Below the pieces are notes generated by a model. It was given only the letters and a program-made list of their open reading frames with translations. It was not told the origin of the DNA and did not search any database. Positions 25,498 to 36,400 of a stretch of DNA of 64,000 bases are shown one piece after another (positions within the stretch are counted from its first letter, which is position 1; every line of letters starts with the position of its first letter). Source of the DNA: JBAZUK01 sp041661445 (GTDB lineage: Bacteria > Chlamydiota > Chlamydiia > Chlamydiales > SM23-39). The DNA lies in the NCBI GenBank assembly GCA_041661445.1, contig JBAZUK010000007.1, forward strand, positions 1-64,000, written 5' to 3'. Made by a program: the position numbers and the translations under genes.

Positions 25498-26286
25498 ATG
25501 AATAAGATTATAATATTTATTTTATCTGCTGTTTTTTATGTCTCCGGTTTTGCAACAACAGTAGGCAATCCCTTGAACCCTGAAATTATTGAGGAAGGTT
25601 TCTTTATTTCTCCGACCTCATGGATTAATTTTAGAGTAGGGTATGAAGGAGATTTCATCTCCGACGCTAGATTATATAATGCACTTCAGAAGGGAAAAAT
25701 TGACAATTTCAAAAAGGATATTAATTCGGGAACCCTCACCTTAAATTTTCAAAATAGGATGGATGTTTTTGGTGTAGTCGGAGAAGGCAGGATTCGATCC
25801 GACTGGAGATTTGAAAATCTAAATGCAGTTTCAAGATTGCAGCTGGAATCAAATTACAGATTGTACTGGGCTGCAGGAGCGAAGGTTATATTATTTCAAT
25901 GGTGCAATACTGCGCTTTCAACTGGCGGCAGATATACTTTCATGAAACCAAGCATATCGTACATCACCATAGATGGTATTCCGCAGGACAAAGGAAATTC
26001 AAGAATTAAATCGAAAGATTGGCAAATAGATTTGGGATTGGCTCATAGGATTGATCTTTTTATTCCTTTTATCGGCGTCAAATATCTAAATGCCAAAGAA
26101 AGGGTTTATGATTCTCCTGTCGTTATTTCTGCTGATAATCAAAATTATGTAAACATGAAAAATAAAGATCGTTTTGGTATTTATGCCGGGTGTTCTTTAT
26201 CGAACAGTAAATATTTTATGTTGACAGTTGAGGCTAGATTTATTGATGAAGAAGCAATATCTGTTTCAGGGGATTTAAAGTTTTAA
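25498..26286 (+). CDS. MOMP-like outer-membrane barrel protein, copy 1
   Basis: The protein has a Sec signal peptide (1-19, ending GFA-TT) and then VGNPLNPEIIEEGFFI, which matches the PVGNPAEPSLMIDG start of chlamydial MOMP-type proteins. The remaining 240 residues alternate polar and hydrophobic residues as in a beta-barrel and end on ...VSGDLKF with a terminal Phe, the BamA recognition signal. At 262 aa it is shorter than classical MOMP (about 390). It is followed 16 bases later by a paralogue. In Parachlamydiales and Simkaniaceae MOMP-like families are expanded; porin function is an inference. Confidence 0.75.
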   Translation: MNKIIIFILSAVFYVSGFATTVGNPLNPEIIEEGFFISPTSWINFRVGYEGDFISDARLYNALQKGKIDNFKKDINSGTLTLNFQNRMDVFGVVGEGRIRSDWRFENLNAVSRLQLESNYRLYWAAGAKVILFQWCNTALSTGGRYTFMKPSISYITIDGIPQDKGNSRIKSKDWQIDLGLAHRIDLFIPFIGVKYLNAKERVYDSPVVISADNQNYVNMKNKDRFGIYAGCSLSNSKYFMLTVEARFIDEEAISVSGDLKF

Positions 26287-26302
26287 AACTTAATATTTTT
26301 TT

Positions 26303-27061
26303 ATGAAAAAATTTTTATTAAGCCTGTTTTTTTTACCATTTATAGGATTTTCGGCCCCAGTCGGAAATCCTTCATGTCCTTCCACAATCGAAGAAGGTTT
26401 TTTCATTCCAGATTCCAAGGCAGTAAATTTTAGATTAGGGTATCAAATTTGCGATACCCAGGATTTGGTTATGAAATTTGAAGATTCTCTAAGCGAAAAA
26501 GATTACAGTTTAAAAAAGGTTAAAGCTTTTTTGAATTCGGGACTGCTGACTTTTAATGTAAAAGAAAGATTGGATATGTATTTTGAAGTAGGATCTTATA
26601 GGATTCAGCCTGAATTTAGATATATTCATGATTTTTATACCGCAAAAAGCGAAAATGATTTTTTATATAGAGCGGGAACCAAGCTGGTTTTATTTGAAAT
26701 TTTAGATTTCACTTTAGGAGCAGATGTAAAATACAGTTATTTTAAAGCTAATTCTTCATATGTTACTAAAAATGATAAACCGATAAATGATAATATTAAA
26801 TTTTTAATGAAAGAATGGCAGATTGGTGTTGGGGTAAGTCAGAAAATTACAATATTAAGGCCATATATCGGAATAGCTTATAGAGATGCAAGAATCCATA
26901 TGAATCAGTTTTTATTAGAAAATTTAAAGCTGGTATATAAAAAGAAAGCTGGTCTTTTTTTGGGAAGTTCAATTTCATTGGGTTCTTTTGTAATGTTGAA
27001 TGTTGAATTGCGATTGGTCAATGAGAGATCAACAATTTTTTCCGGTGAAGTTAGGTTTTAG
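26303..27061 (+). CDS. MOMP-like outer-membrane barrel protein, copy 2
   Basis: Tandem paralogue of the preceding gene with the same layout: signal peptide 1-17, APVGNPSCPSTIEEGFFIPDS, a central FLNSGLLTFNVKERLDMYFEVG that parallels INSGTLTLNFQNRMDVFGVVG in copy 1, and a C-terminus ...IFSGEVRF ending on Phe. 252 aa. One cysteine follows the VGNP motif. Copy 1 and copy 2 differ strongly outside these anchors, so the duplication is old or diversifying. It probably shares the transcript of copy 1. Confidence 0.75.
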   Translation: MKKFLLSLFFLPFIGFSAPVGNPSCPSTIEEGFFIPDSKAVNFRLGYQICDTQDLVMKFEDSLSEKDYSLKKVKAFLNSGLLTFNVKERLDMYFEVGSYRIQPEFRYIHDFYTAKSENDFLYRAGTKLVLFEILDFTLGADVKYSYFKANSSYVTKNDKPINDNIKFLMKEWQIGVGVSQKITILRPYIGIAYRDARIHMNQFLLENLKLVYKKKAGLFLGSSISLGSFVMLNVELRLVNERSTIFSGEVRF

Positions 27062-27116
27062 TATTTTGAAAAAAAATAATTATTATGTATTCTGTTTTTA
27101 AAAAAGTATTAATAAT

Positions 27117-28388
27117 ATGAATCGTTATCTGTTTTTATTTTTATCAGTTCTTTTAATTCACACAACTTTTGCTGAAGAAGACCAGTTTGAAGGAAAGCAA
27201 GAAGACACTGATATGGATGCATTGAGAAAGTGGATCAGAGAGAAAAGATTAGTTACTGTTAAAGAACTGGGCGGGGATTTATCGATTAGCGGAGAAACAA
27301 GAGTAGAATTTCAGAACTTCAATGAAATTAAAAATGGGATCAAGCAACGTGGAGAAGGCAGCGCTACAGATAAAGCTAATCATGCCTTTGATGTAGAAGT
27401 GAACCTGATGATGGATTATCATTCAGAAAGAGGCTGGTCATCTATTAAAATTGAATTTGACAACGACATGGGAGTTATCAGCGGAACTACGTACAAGCTT
27501 CAGTTGGAAAGAGCTTATCTGGGCGGCAGGATGATTGATGGAGAAACTTTTAATCTCGATGGCGAGCTTGGCCGAAGATATTTAGGAAATGTTTTCGAAT
27601 CAAAAATTCAATATTCAGCATTATTTGACGGGGGCTTGTTAAAATTTAATAAGGCTTTCGAATCAATCGGCAATTTTTATTTTAATATCGGAGCTTTTGT
27701 AGTTAATGACTTTTTTGATCATTTTGGAGAGGTTGCCGAGCTTGGTATGTTAAAAATAGCTGATACCGGCGTGTTTGTTAAATATTCGGTGATAAATTGG
27801 AAAAGGCATTATTCAGATCCTGTAACAAACAGAAGGTTCAATTTTTTGAATTCCCAGTTGCTGTTGGGATATCAAAGTTCAGATGTCAACTGGTACAGAT
27901 ATTATAAATTTTATATTGCCGGAGAGACAAATCATTTGGCTAAGCGACTGGTATTGGCAAAAACTGTAATTGACCCATTCCATCCTGAGGACAAATTTAT
28001 TAAATACAATCAAAGATATAATCTTGCTTGGTATGTTGGCGTGTCTTTGGGCAGAATTTTAAAAGCTAATGATTGGGCAATTGATTTAAGTTATCAATAT
28101 GTAATGCCTCAAGCTGTTCCTGATTATGATTCTGGCGGAATAAAAAGAGGCAATGCGGAAAATTTTGGCCTATATACTGAAAACATTAAAGGAACAGGAG
28201 ATCCTACAACGATTGAAAATGCTGTTGGAAATGAGAACTATAAAGGATTTAATCTTGAAGTATTATATGCAATTACTAATAACCTAACTCTTTTTCAGTC
28301 TTTTCAGATTTCAAAAAATCAGACAAAAAAAGTTGGTCCTAGAATGGAATACAAAATGTATGAAATGGAATTTATTTACGCATTCTAA
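27117..28388 (+). CDS. Putative outer-membrane porin-like protein
   Basis: This 423-aa secreted protein has a signal peptide 1-19 (ending TFA), an acidic linker, then DALRKWIREKRLVTVKELGG (about 34-53), a segment I associate with a chlamydial family of large outer-membrane proteins, and a long beta-rich region that closes with MYEMEFIYAF, ending on Phe. It follows two MOMP-like genes on the same strand with a 55-base gap. A porin role is likely from structure only; substrate unknown. Confidence 0.65.
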   Translation: MNRYLFLFLSVLLIHTTFAEEDQFEGKQEDTDMDALRKWIREKRLVTVKELGGDLSISGETRVEFQNFNEIKNGIKQRGEGSATDKANHAFDVEVNLMMDYHSERGWSSIKIEFDNDMGVISGTTYKLQLERAYLGGRMIDGETFNLDGELGRRYLGNVFESKIQYSALFDGGLLKFNKAFESIGNFYFNIGAFVVNDFFDHFGEVAELGMLKIADTGVFVKYSVINWKRHYSDPVTNRRFNFLNSQLLLGYQSSDVNWYRYYKFYIAGETNHLAKRLVLAKTVIDPFHPEDKFIKYNQRYNLAWYVGVSLGRILKANDWAIDLSYQYVMPQAVPDYDSGGIKRGNAENFGLYTENIKGTGDPTTIENAVGNENYKGFNLEVLYAITNNLTLFQSFQISKNQTKKVGPRMEYKMYEMEFIYAF

Positions 28389-28518
28389 TCCCTTTTGATT
28401 TATTAAGGATATTCCGATGTTAACGTCAATTATTAATAGATAATTTTAGAAATTATGCCTTATCTCAAATCTTGTTAAACTTAAATGGTTACGATGATTT
28501 AATCAGTTGGATATCATC

Positions 28519-30207
28519 TTAAACAGCAGTCGTTATTGGATTTTTCGGCTGAGGCTTAAGGGTAAAATTATAATTAATTACCTTATCTTTTCTAACAATA
28601 TTTAAAAATATTGGTTCGGGGTATGTTCCCGGGTGCTGAGATTTAATGAAATTTAGTATTTCCTCTTTATTGAAAGTTGAATCTAAAAATAGACAAACGT
28701 AATTTATTCTTCTTTTGTATTTTTTTGTTTTAGCAAATAATCTTGTAAGAGAATACCTTTTATTTGATCTTCTTTTAATTAAATATAATGAATTCAGAAA
28801 GCCTCTAAAAAAAGGAAAATCTTTTAAAACCTTTCCGAAACTGAAAATTTTAAGGTTCGGAAGAATTGCAAATAATAAAAGAACTTCAAGCCAAGTTCCC
28901 TTGAGTAAAACAATATAAGAGGAAGGTGTTGGAATATTTTCAATTTTAATTTTATAGAATTTAAGTAAGATTTTTCTCGCGATAAAAGAGAAAAAATGCT
29001 CTGACATCCTGCCGGTAATAAAAATGTTAAACAGTAATGTTAATATTCCGATAAAAACAAAACCATTAGCTGCTGATAAATTTAAAGCTGAACTAATTAA
29101 CATTAAAAAAATTGCTGCGAGCAAGACTCCGCAAAAACTTAAGAAATTCGCAGCTGCGATAACTCTTCCTCTTTTTTTATCGGGACTAGAAACTTGAATG
29201 AAAGCATCAAATGGAATAAGAAAAATTCCCCCAAAAAATCCAAGAAGCACTAGAAAAATTATTACTGCAATAAGAGTATTTGGAAAAAATCCTATCAGAA
29301 AAAACGAAATACTAACAAAAAAACCGGCTAAGCAAGCCATTCCCGGCTCTACTTTATCTTTAGATATTTTGCCTGCGATATTTGAACCGATTGCAATTCC
29401 AACAGCTGTGGCTAAAAATAAATACCCCCCGCCTACTTCCGAAAGACCTAATGACTGGATAGCGAACGGTATAGTATTCAGCTGGGTAAATCCTCCGATG
29501 AATAAAAAGAAAGCAGAGCCAAGCACTGCTGAGATCAAATATTTTTTTTTGGAGCAAATAATTAATGTTTTGTAAATTTCATATATAAACAAAGGATTTA
29601 TTCTTTTTTTCGATCTTTTAGCTGGAGTTTTAACTATTCCTAAACTTGCTAATAATCCTAAAACAGCAATTAATACACATGTGTAATCAGCCAAAACAAA
29701 GTTTTTGTTAGTGATATCTGTTATGAAAGAACCTAAAAAAGTTCCAATGATTATGGCAAGATATGTTAACGAATTTAATGCGCCATTGGCTTTTGATACA
29801 TTTTTTGGATCTACTATTTCAGGAATAATACCATATTTTGATGGACCAAAAATTGCGCTGTGAGTTGATAATAAAAACAAAAGAGAATAAAGTCCGAACG
29901 ATGATTTCATCATTATTACAAATATGCTTAGAACCATTAGAAGAACTTCAAATATTTTCATTACAAATATAACATTTCTTTTACTGACCCTGTCAGCCAT
30001 TACTCCTGCAGCAGAAGAAAAGAGCAAAAACGGGACTACAAAAATCGCTCCTGTGGTTGCAAGGATTTTACTTGCATTCTCAATTCCTTGAAGACTTATT
30101 AAAAAATAAACTATGATCAGCTTAAAAACATTGTCATTCAATGCTCCTAAAAATTGAGTTATATTTAAAAACCTAAAAGAATGTTTTTTTTTAATAAAAC
30201 TCCGCAT
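28519..30207 (-). CDS. LplT-like MFS transporter with extra C-terminal domain
   Basis: The N-terminal 400 or so residues form a 12-helix MFS with the LplT hallmark FLGALNDNVFKLII (18-31) in helix 1 and motif A GVMADRVSKRNVIF. LplT proteins flip lysophospholipids across the inner membrane and in several bacteria are fused to the PlsC and acyl-ACP synthetase domains of Aas. Here the MFS part is followed by about 150 extra residues (from about 405) with no HxxxxD acyltransferase motif that I can see. It may be a decayed PlsC domain or a separate soluble domain. 562 aa, monocistronic. Confidence 0.75.
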   Translation of the reverse strand: MRSFIKKKHSFRFLNITQFLGALNDNVFKLIIVYFLISLQGIENASKILATTGAIFVVPFLLFSSAAGVMADRVSKRNVIFVMKIFEVLLMVLSIFVIMMKSSFGLYSLLFLLSTHSAIFGPSKYGIIPEIVDPKNVSKANGALNSLTYLAIIIGTFLGSFITDITNKNFVLADYTCVLIAVLGLLASLGIVKTPAKRSKKRINPLFIYEIYKTLIICSKKKYLISAVLGSAFFLFIGGFTQLNTIPFAIQSLGLSEVGGGYLFLATAVGIAIGSNIAGKISKDKVEPGMACLAGFFVSISFFLIGFFPNTLIAVIIFLVLLGFFGGIFLIPFDAFIQVSSPDKKRGRVIAAANFLSFCGVLLAAIFLMLISSALNLSAANGFVFIGILTLLFNIFITGRMSEHFFSFIARKILLKFYKIKIENIPTPSSYIVLLKGTWLEVLLLFAILPNLKIFSFGKVLKDFPFFRGFLNSLYLIKRRSNKRYSLTRLFAKTKKYKRRINYVCLFLDSTFNKEEILNFIKSQHPGTYPEPIFLNIVRKDKVINYNFTLKPQPKNPITTAV

Positions 30208-30285
30208 AAAAAATATTACTTTTACCTGTACAATTTTTAAAAATGTATAATAACCTAATTATAAAACTAGAATAAACCATTTTTT

Positions 30286-33200
30286 ATGATGAAAGCAACC
30301 TATTCAAGCAATTTTATTGAAATTTTATCTGAAAAACTCAAAAAAAATCTTAGGTTGAATGTTTCAAACTCAGATTCATATATTTTTATCCCAAACAAAA
30401 TAACTAAAAGTTATTTAATGAAGAGTTTTTGTGATGATGAAAATTACAAAATATCTTTCGATATAAAATTTGTTAACATAAATAATTTTATAAGTTTTTT
30501 AAAGGAAAAGCTAGAGCTTTCAAATGAACACATTTTAAGTTATATCGGGCTGAGTTTTGTAATAAGAGAAAGACTTGAGGGAATAATTCAAAGAAATGAT
30601 AATCGTTATCAAGAAATAATCAGATATTTATTGAAAAGCAATGGAATCTCAGAAAAAAGATTAAACTCATTATGCGATGAGTTGACTCAAGTTTTTATAA
30701 ATTATTCTATCTATGGAAATTTTGAGGATCTGAAAGTCAAAAAACAGATAAGTTGGCAGGCTGACTTATTTTATGAAATTTTTTATGAGGACAAATACTT
30801 TCTGCCTTTTAGGGATTTTAAAAGACTTGATATTAGTAAACTGGATAATTGTCATTTTCATTTTTTTTCATTAGGTCATATTCCCCCATTGTTTTTTGAT
30901 TTGGCTCATAAATTTTCTAATGTTTATCACTATATTAACTCTCCCTGCATGTTTTACTGGGAGGATATTGCTTCCGATCTTGAAAGATATAAAATACAGA
31001 AGTTATGGAAAAAAAGAAACCTAAGCTCGAATAAGATTGGTGAATTGGATGTTTATTTGAAAGATAGAAACAGTTTTTTAGCAAATATGGAAAAACTAAA
31101 ACGAAATTATTTAAAAACTTTGAGTCAATACGATGAATATCAGGATTTTGATTATTATCTCATTAATGAAGAAGAAGAGAAATCCTTATCTTTTTTAGAA
31201 ATATTTAAAAAAGATATTCTGTATTTGGAGAATAGAAATTTAAATAATATCATGTGTATAGATAAACTTGATTCTTCTTTTCAAGTAGATTCAACTACAT
31301 CTAAATTTATGGAAGTAAAAATATTGTTTTCCAATATTTTAAAGCTTTTATCAAAAGATGACGAAATGCAGCCCTCGGATATACATGTAATTATCCCTAA
31401 TGTTGATGAATACATACAGTTTATTCACATGGTATTCAATGACAAAGAAGCTCCTTTTGCATACAAGGTTTTAGGTCTAAATCTAGATAAACAAAGCAGT
31501 TTAATTTCAGGCATGTTGAAAATATTATCTTTTATTAATAGTAAATGGAGCAGATCAGATGTTTTTGATCTTTTAGAAAATGAGCTTGTTTTAAATAAAA
31601 TAAAAATTTCAAAGGAAGAAAAGGAAGTACTATTTGAATATTTGGAAAAGGCTAATATCAAATGGGGGCTGGATAAAAATCATATCGATCGATATCTAAA
31701 TTATAAACAAGAACAAGAGGTTGTGTATTTAAATAGCTGGGAAGATGGTATTGCTCGGATATTATCCGGCTTTACTTTTATGTTAAACCAAAATAATCTT
31801 GGCAAAGATTTTTCTTTTTATCTGCCGATATCTGGGCAAGATTCTCTTGATATAGAGTTGTTTGATAAATTCTTAAAGTTTTTTTCAGATTTAGTTGAGT
31901 TAATAAAAAACATTGAAAAAGAAAATCTTTTGCCCATTAAAGAATGGATTAAATTATTTAACAGAATTCTTAGTTTTTTTGATGTTAAGGACAATTTTAT
32001 TGAAAAAATCGCTTTTGATTCTTGTAAAAACTTTTTAAAAGAGCTTAAAGAGCTATCTTCTAAACATTTTGAAGAAAGATTTTCTTTTGAATTCATCAAA
32101 AATCATTTTATTAAATACATAAACGGTCGGAAAACAAATCACAATTCAAATTCAATGCAGGCAGTGACAATTTCTTCTTTTGATTTAGCAAGCATTTCAG
32201 CAAAGGCGGTTTTTATAATCGGCTTAGATGATCAGTCTTTTAATTTTGATGAGAACAGGAAGTTAGATTTGATAAATAAAAATGAAGTCCCTTCAGCTAA
32301 TGATGTTCGTCGTTCAGCTTTTTTGCAATCTCTGCTTTCTGCTGAGAAATATTTGTACTTAAGTTTTTCTTCCGCGACAAAAAATATAAATGAAGCATCG
32401 ATTGTTGTGCAGGATCTTTTTTCTTATCTGGATAATTCTTATCTCGTTGAGAATAAAAAACCATCAGATACAATGATCGTCGATCACCCATCTTTTCCAT
32501 TTCATGAAAGTTACTTCAATAAAAAAAACAATTTCTCTCAAAATGATTTTTCTGCTGCAAAAAAATATTATGAAAAAGATTTTAAAAAAAATAACTTTCT
32601 TCATGAAAAAACAGACATTCCGGACGCTATTGATATACAGGTTTTAAGATCTCTTTGTAAAAACTCCATAAAATTTTATTTAAACAAAAAACTAGAAATT
32701 TACTTAGAAGAAAAAAAGACGGAAAATGAGTTTTCTTTGTCCTTTTTAGATAAATATCTGATAAAAAAAAGTTTTTTGGAAGAAGATATAGATGATATAT
32801 TGAGCTCTTATGAAAACAAGGGTAACGTTCCTGTAGGTATTTTTTATGAAATTGAAAAAAATGATATCCTTGATGAAATTAAAGCTCTAAATGAATCTTT
32901 TTCGAATTTGCAAATTGATAAGAAGAAACTGATAACGATAGAACTGGGTTTAAATTGTCGAGAAGAGTGTAAATTAAATGAAAATTATATTAAAAAGCCG
33001 CCCATTGAAATTAATTTTGAAAATAAAAGAATTAAAATTTTTGGAAAAATAGAAAATATAAGTCAAAAAGGATTGCTATTTCAGGGGGATGACAGCACAA
33101 CTAATTTAGTTAGAAGCTGGTTTGATATTTTGATTTTTCAATCACTCGAAGGCGATTTTGCAAAAGATGTTATTTTTTTAAAAAATCAAAAAATAAGAAC

Positions 33201-33480
33201 TTTTAAAATTGAAGCAGAAAAATATTTATCGAAGTTTTTAGAATATTATTTATTGTCACTGAAAGAACCCTCATATATGGTAAAACCTTTCATTTCCCCA
33301 ATTTTGAAAGAAGATCAAGCTGCTCTTGAAAAAGCATTGACGCGAGAGCCAGATGATTTTGTAGACGAATATTCAAAATGGTTTTTTTCTCATTATGAAA
33401 CTTTAGACGCAAATTCAATAATTGCAAAGCAAGCAAAGTTTGTGAAAAATGTTTTCGAACCGATTTTGGAGGAAGATTGA
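30286..33480 (+). CDS. recC: Exodeoxyribonuclease V gamma subunit (RecC)
   Basis: RecC scans for Chi and carries the inactive helicase/nuclease fold of RecBCD. At 1064 aa it is slightly short for the family. Assignment rests on its position directly before recB and recD, its length, and RecC-like segments: NKITKSYLMKSFCDD in an inactive motif-I region, SDIHVIIPNVDEYIQFIH, and AVTISSFDLASISAKAVFIIGLDDQSFN in the motif V/VI region. It starts at ATG 30286, with a second ATG one codon later, and has no strong Shine-Dalgarno. Its TGA overlaps the TTG start of recB. Confidence 0.88.
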   Translation: MMKATYSSNFIEILSEKLKKNLRLNVSNSDSYIFIPNKITKSYLMKSFCDDENYKISFDIKFVNINNFISFLKEKLELSNEHILSYIGLSFVIRERLEGIIQRNDNRYQEIIRYLLKSNGISEKRLNSLCDELTQVFINYSIYGNFEDLKVKKQISWQADLFYEIFYEDKYFLPFRDFKRLDISKLDNCHFHFFSLGHIPPLFFDLAHKFSNVYHYINSPCMFYWEDIASDLERYKIQKLWKKRNLSSNKIGELDVYLKDRNSFLANMEKLKRNYLKTLSQYDEYQDFDYYLINEEEEKSLSFLEIFKKDILYLENRNLNNIMCIDKLDSSFQVDSTTSKFMEVKILFSNILKLLSKDDEMQPSDIHVIIPNVDEYIQFIHMVFNDKEAPFAYKVLGLNLDKQSSLISGMLKILSFINSKWSRSDVFDLLENELVLNKIKISKEEKEVLFEYLEKANIKWGLDKNHIDRYLNYKQEQEVVYLNSWEDGIARILSGFTFMLNQNNLGKDFSFYLPISGQDSLDIELFDKFLKFFSDLVELIKNIEKENLLPIKEWIKLFNRILSFFDVKDNFIEKIAFDSCKNFLKELKELSSKHFEERFSFEFIKNHFIKYINGRKTNHNSNSMQAVTISSFDLASISAKAVFIIGLDDQSFNFDENRKLDLINKNEVPSANDVRRSAFLQSLLSAEKYLYLSFSSATKNINEASIVVQDLFSYLDNSYLVENKKPSDTMIVDHPSFPFHESYFNKKNNFSQNDFSAAKKYYEKDFKKNNFLHEKTDIPDAIDIQVLRSLCKNSIKFYLNKKLEIYLEEKKTENEFSLSFLDKYLIKKSFLEEDIDDILSSYENKGNVPVGIFYEIEKNDILDEIKALNESFSNLQIDKKKLITIELGLNCREECKLNENYIKKPPIEINFENKRIKIFGKIENISQKGLLFQGDDSTTNLVRSWFDILIFQSLEGDFAKDVIFLKNQKIRTFKIEAEKYLSKFLEYYLLSLKEPSYMVKPFISPILKEDQAALEKALTREPDDFVDEYSKWFFSHYETLDANSIIAKQAKFVKNVFEPILEED

Positions 33481-36400
33481 CTTTTAGTGTACTAAATCCA
33501 AATCAAGACATTTTGGGAAAGAAGGTTTTAGAGGCATCTGCTGGAAGTGGAAAAACGTTTGCTATTGAACATATAGTTGTTCGATTGCTTTTAAATGACA
33601 ACCCTATTTCAATTGATCAAATATTAGTTGTTACTTTTACAAATGCCGCAACAAAAGAGTTGAAATTCAGAATTCGATCTAATATTGAAAAAGCAATCAG
33701 GTATTTGAAAGGCATGGATAATGAAAACAATCATTTTGAATATTTAAATTCTTATGTGGGAAATTTTAATGCCTGTTCAAAACTTCAAGATGCGCTCGAT
33801 CTTTTTGAAATTTCTCAAATTTTTACCATTCATGGTTTCTGTTTTAGAATACTGAAAGAATTTGCCATAGATTCGGATGTAATAATAGACTTAAAGCAGA
33901 ATGACCATGTTCAGGAGTTGATGAAAGATACAATAACCGATTATTTAAAATATAAAATTAATCCTAATGATTTTTCAAGTGAACAGATAGAAGTATTGTT
34001 AAATGATTGTCGAGGTCTTGATAATTTTTGTCTAAAACTTATCGATTCTATTGATGATGTTTTTGAAGTAGATGATAATAACAGGTTTATTTCTTTATAT
34101 AATAAATTCAATTCAAAGTTAAAGGAACTCGATAAAATTGATGAGAAATCTGCTATAGAAATTTTTGAACAAGTAGCAAAAGATTATAAAAAGAAAACAA
34201 ATATCAAAAAAAGTTCTTATGTTGATCAAGTCAAATGCCTGGTATCAATTGTTCATGAAGAAAATTGTTCAATTGATCAATTTAAATTTTTATTAAAAAC
34301 AAAATTTTCTCTATTTGATTTTTTAGATGAAGGAAATAAAAAAGTAAAATCTCAAAGTGCTGTTCTTCATCTGTTTTATCAAAAGGTTAAAGAAATATTA
34401 TATCCTATTATAAAGCAGGCGCTTGATCCTAAAATACTATTTTTTACTATAACCAAAGAGATTTCTAAAGAAATTAACGACATGTTGGATGAAAAAGAGA
34501 TTCTGTCTTTTGATAGGATCTTGCTAAAGACCGCAAAAGCTATTACTAATCAGAAACTAAAAGAGAAAATTCAAAACAGATATAAAGCTGCGATAATTGA
34601 TGAGTTTCAAGATACTGATGATATTCAATTTGAAATCTTTGAAAATTTGTTTTTGAATAACACAAGCATTGATGCGTTTTATTTAATTGGAGACCCTAAA
34701 CAATCTATATACAGTTTTAGAAAAGCGAACTTATATACTTATATTAAGGCTACAGAGAGAATAGGCAACATCAATTATTTAGATACAAATTATAGATCAA
34801 CTAAAGCTCTGGTAGATGCCTTAAATGAACTATTTTCAGAAAATTTTTCTAAAAACTGGCTAAAGCTTCCGCAAATAAATAAAAGTTTAAACTATAGTCC
34901 GGTAAAAACTGGAAAAGCAGCAGATTTTAAGTTTTCTGATGAACTGGCTGCTATTCATTTTTTCATTGCCGAAGATGAATGTAAAACCAAAAAATGGCCA
35001 AGCGCCAGCATCGAAGAAAAATATTTTTCCTTTATCACAAAAGAGATTATCAAATTAAAAAATCAACACGGTTTTGCAGATAATGGCTTTGCTGTACTTG
35101 TGAAAGATCGATATCAGGCGGAAAGATTAAAGAATTATTTTGAAAAATATTATATCAATTCATCTACTGCAAGGGCGTCCTCATTAAAAGACTCTCATGC
35201 ATTAAATTCGCTAATAGATTTTTTTTCAGCGGTTCTTAATCCTCAGGACATAAATTTGATAAAAATTGCCTGTAAAGGACCGTTTATTTTATTTGACGAT
35301 CAAAGAATTATTGATTTGGAGACCGACATAGATATTTTTAATCAATTTAATCAGCTGAAAAAAGATCTTCAAAAAGGTCTTGGATTTTTCTTTAGTCAGT
35401 TTTTTATTTCTCAATGGAACGGCTTTACAGTTCTTGAAAACATAGCTTCAAAAAAAGATGTTTCTTTTTATCATGATGTTATAGAGATTATTGAAAAGAT
35501 GCTTTCTGAGGAAAATCTTACGATTAATAAAATTTCTTCATATTTTAATGGCTTGCTAAAACTTCCTGAAGATGATGAAAGACTCAAGAGTAATCAAAAT
35601 CATGGATTGGGAGTTAATATTTTAACAACTTTCATGTCAAAAGGTCTGGAATATGAAATTGTTTTTGCTCTTGGATTGGCCTCAAGAACTTATCAATCGT
35701 CTGACTTTGCCAATCATATAGAAACCGATGCGGAAAAAATGAGACAATTTTATGTTGCCTTAACAAGAGCAAAATATAGAGTTTATGTTCCTTTAGCTTT
35801 AGATATAAAGGAAAGTTCTATCAAAGAAGGACAATTTTCTTGCACAGAATATTTTTTTAATCACATTTTAGGTTCAGCGAATATTATTAAAAAACAAGAT
35901 ATTTTGGATAAATTAAACTTTCTGCAGGAAAAGGGTCATGTGTCTTATGAGTTTATCCAGAAAGCTAGTATCGAAAAGGTTTTAAAGCAAGAAAATGAAG
36001 TTATTTTACAACCCCCCAAGATTTTGCAAAAAAATTATTTATCGAGCAGTATTTTTTCTTTTTCTTCTCTTAAATGTGAAGAAGAGAAGCAACCCTTTAA
36101 TAAAAAAAATAGTTTAAATTTACCAGCCGGAGCTAATATTGGAATTGTATTTCATGATATTTTAGAAAAAATAATTTTAAGCGCTGACTATGAAAATAAA
36201 AATATAAAAAAGATTATTAAAGGCAGTCTGGAATTTACTGAATTTGAAACCTATGAAGAGAGTTTCTCTAAGATAATTTTTAAAGCTTTCCAGATACCAT
36301 TAATAGAAGAAGATTCTTTTTGCCTGAAGGATGTGCCGGTAAGAAATGTAAAGCCGGAAATTGAATTTATGTTTTCTTTTCCTGAGAATTACATTAAAGG

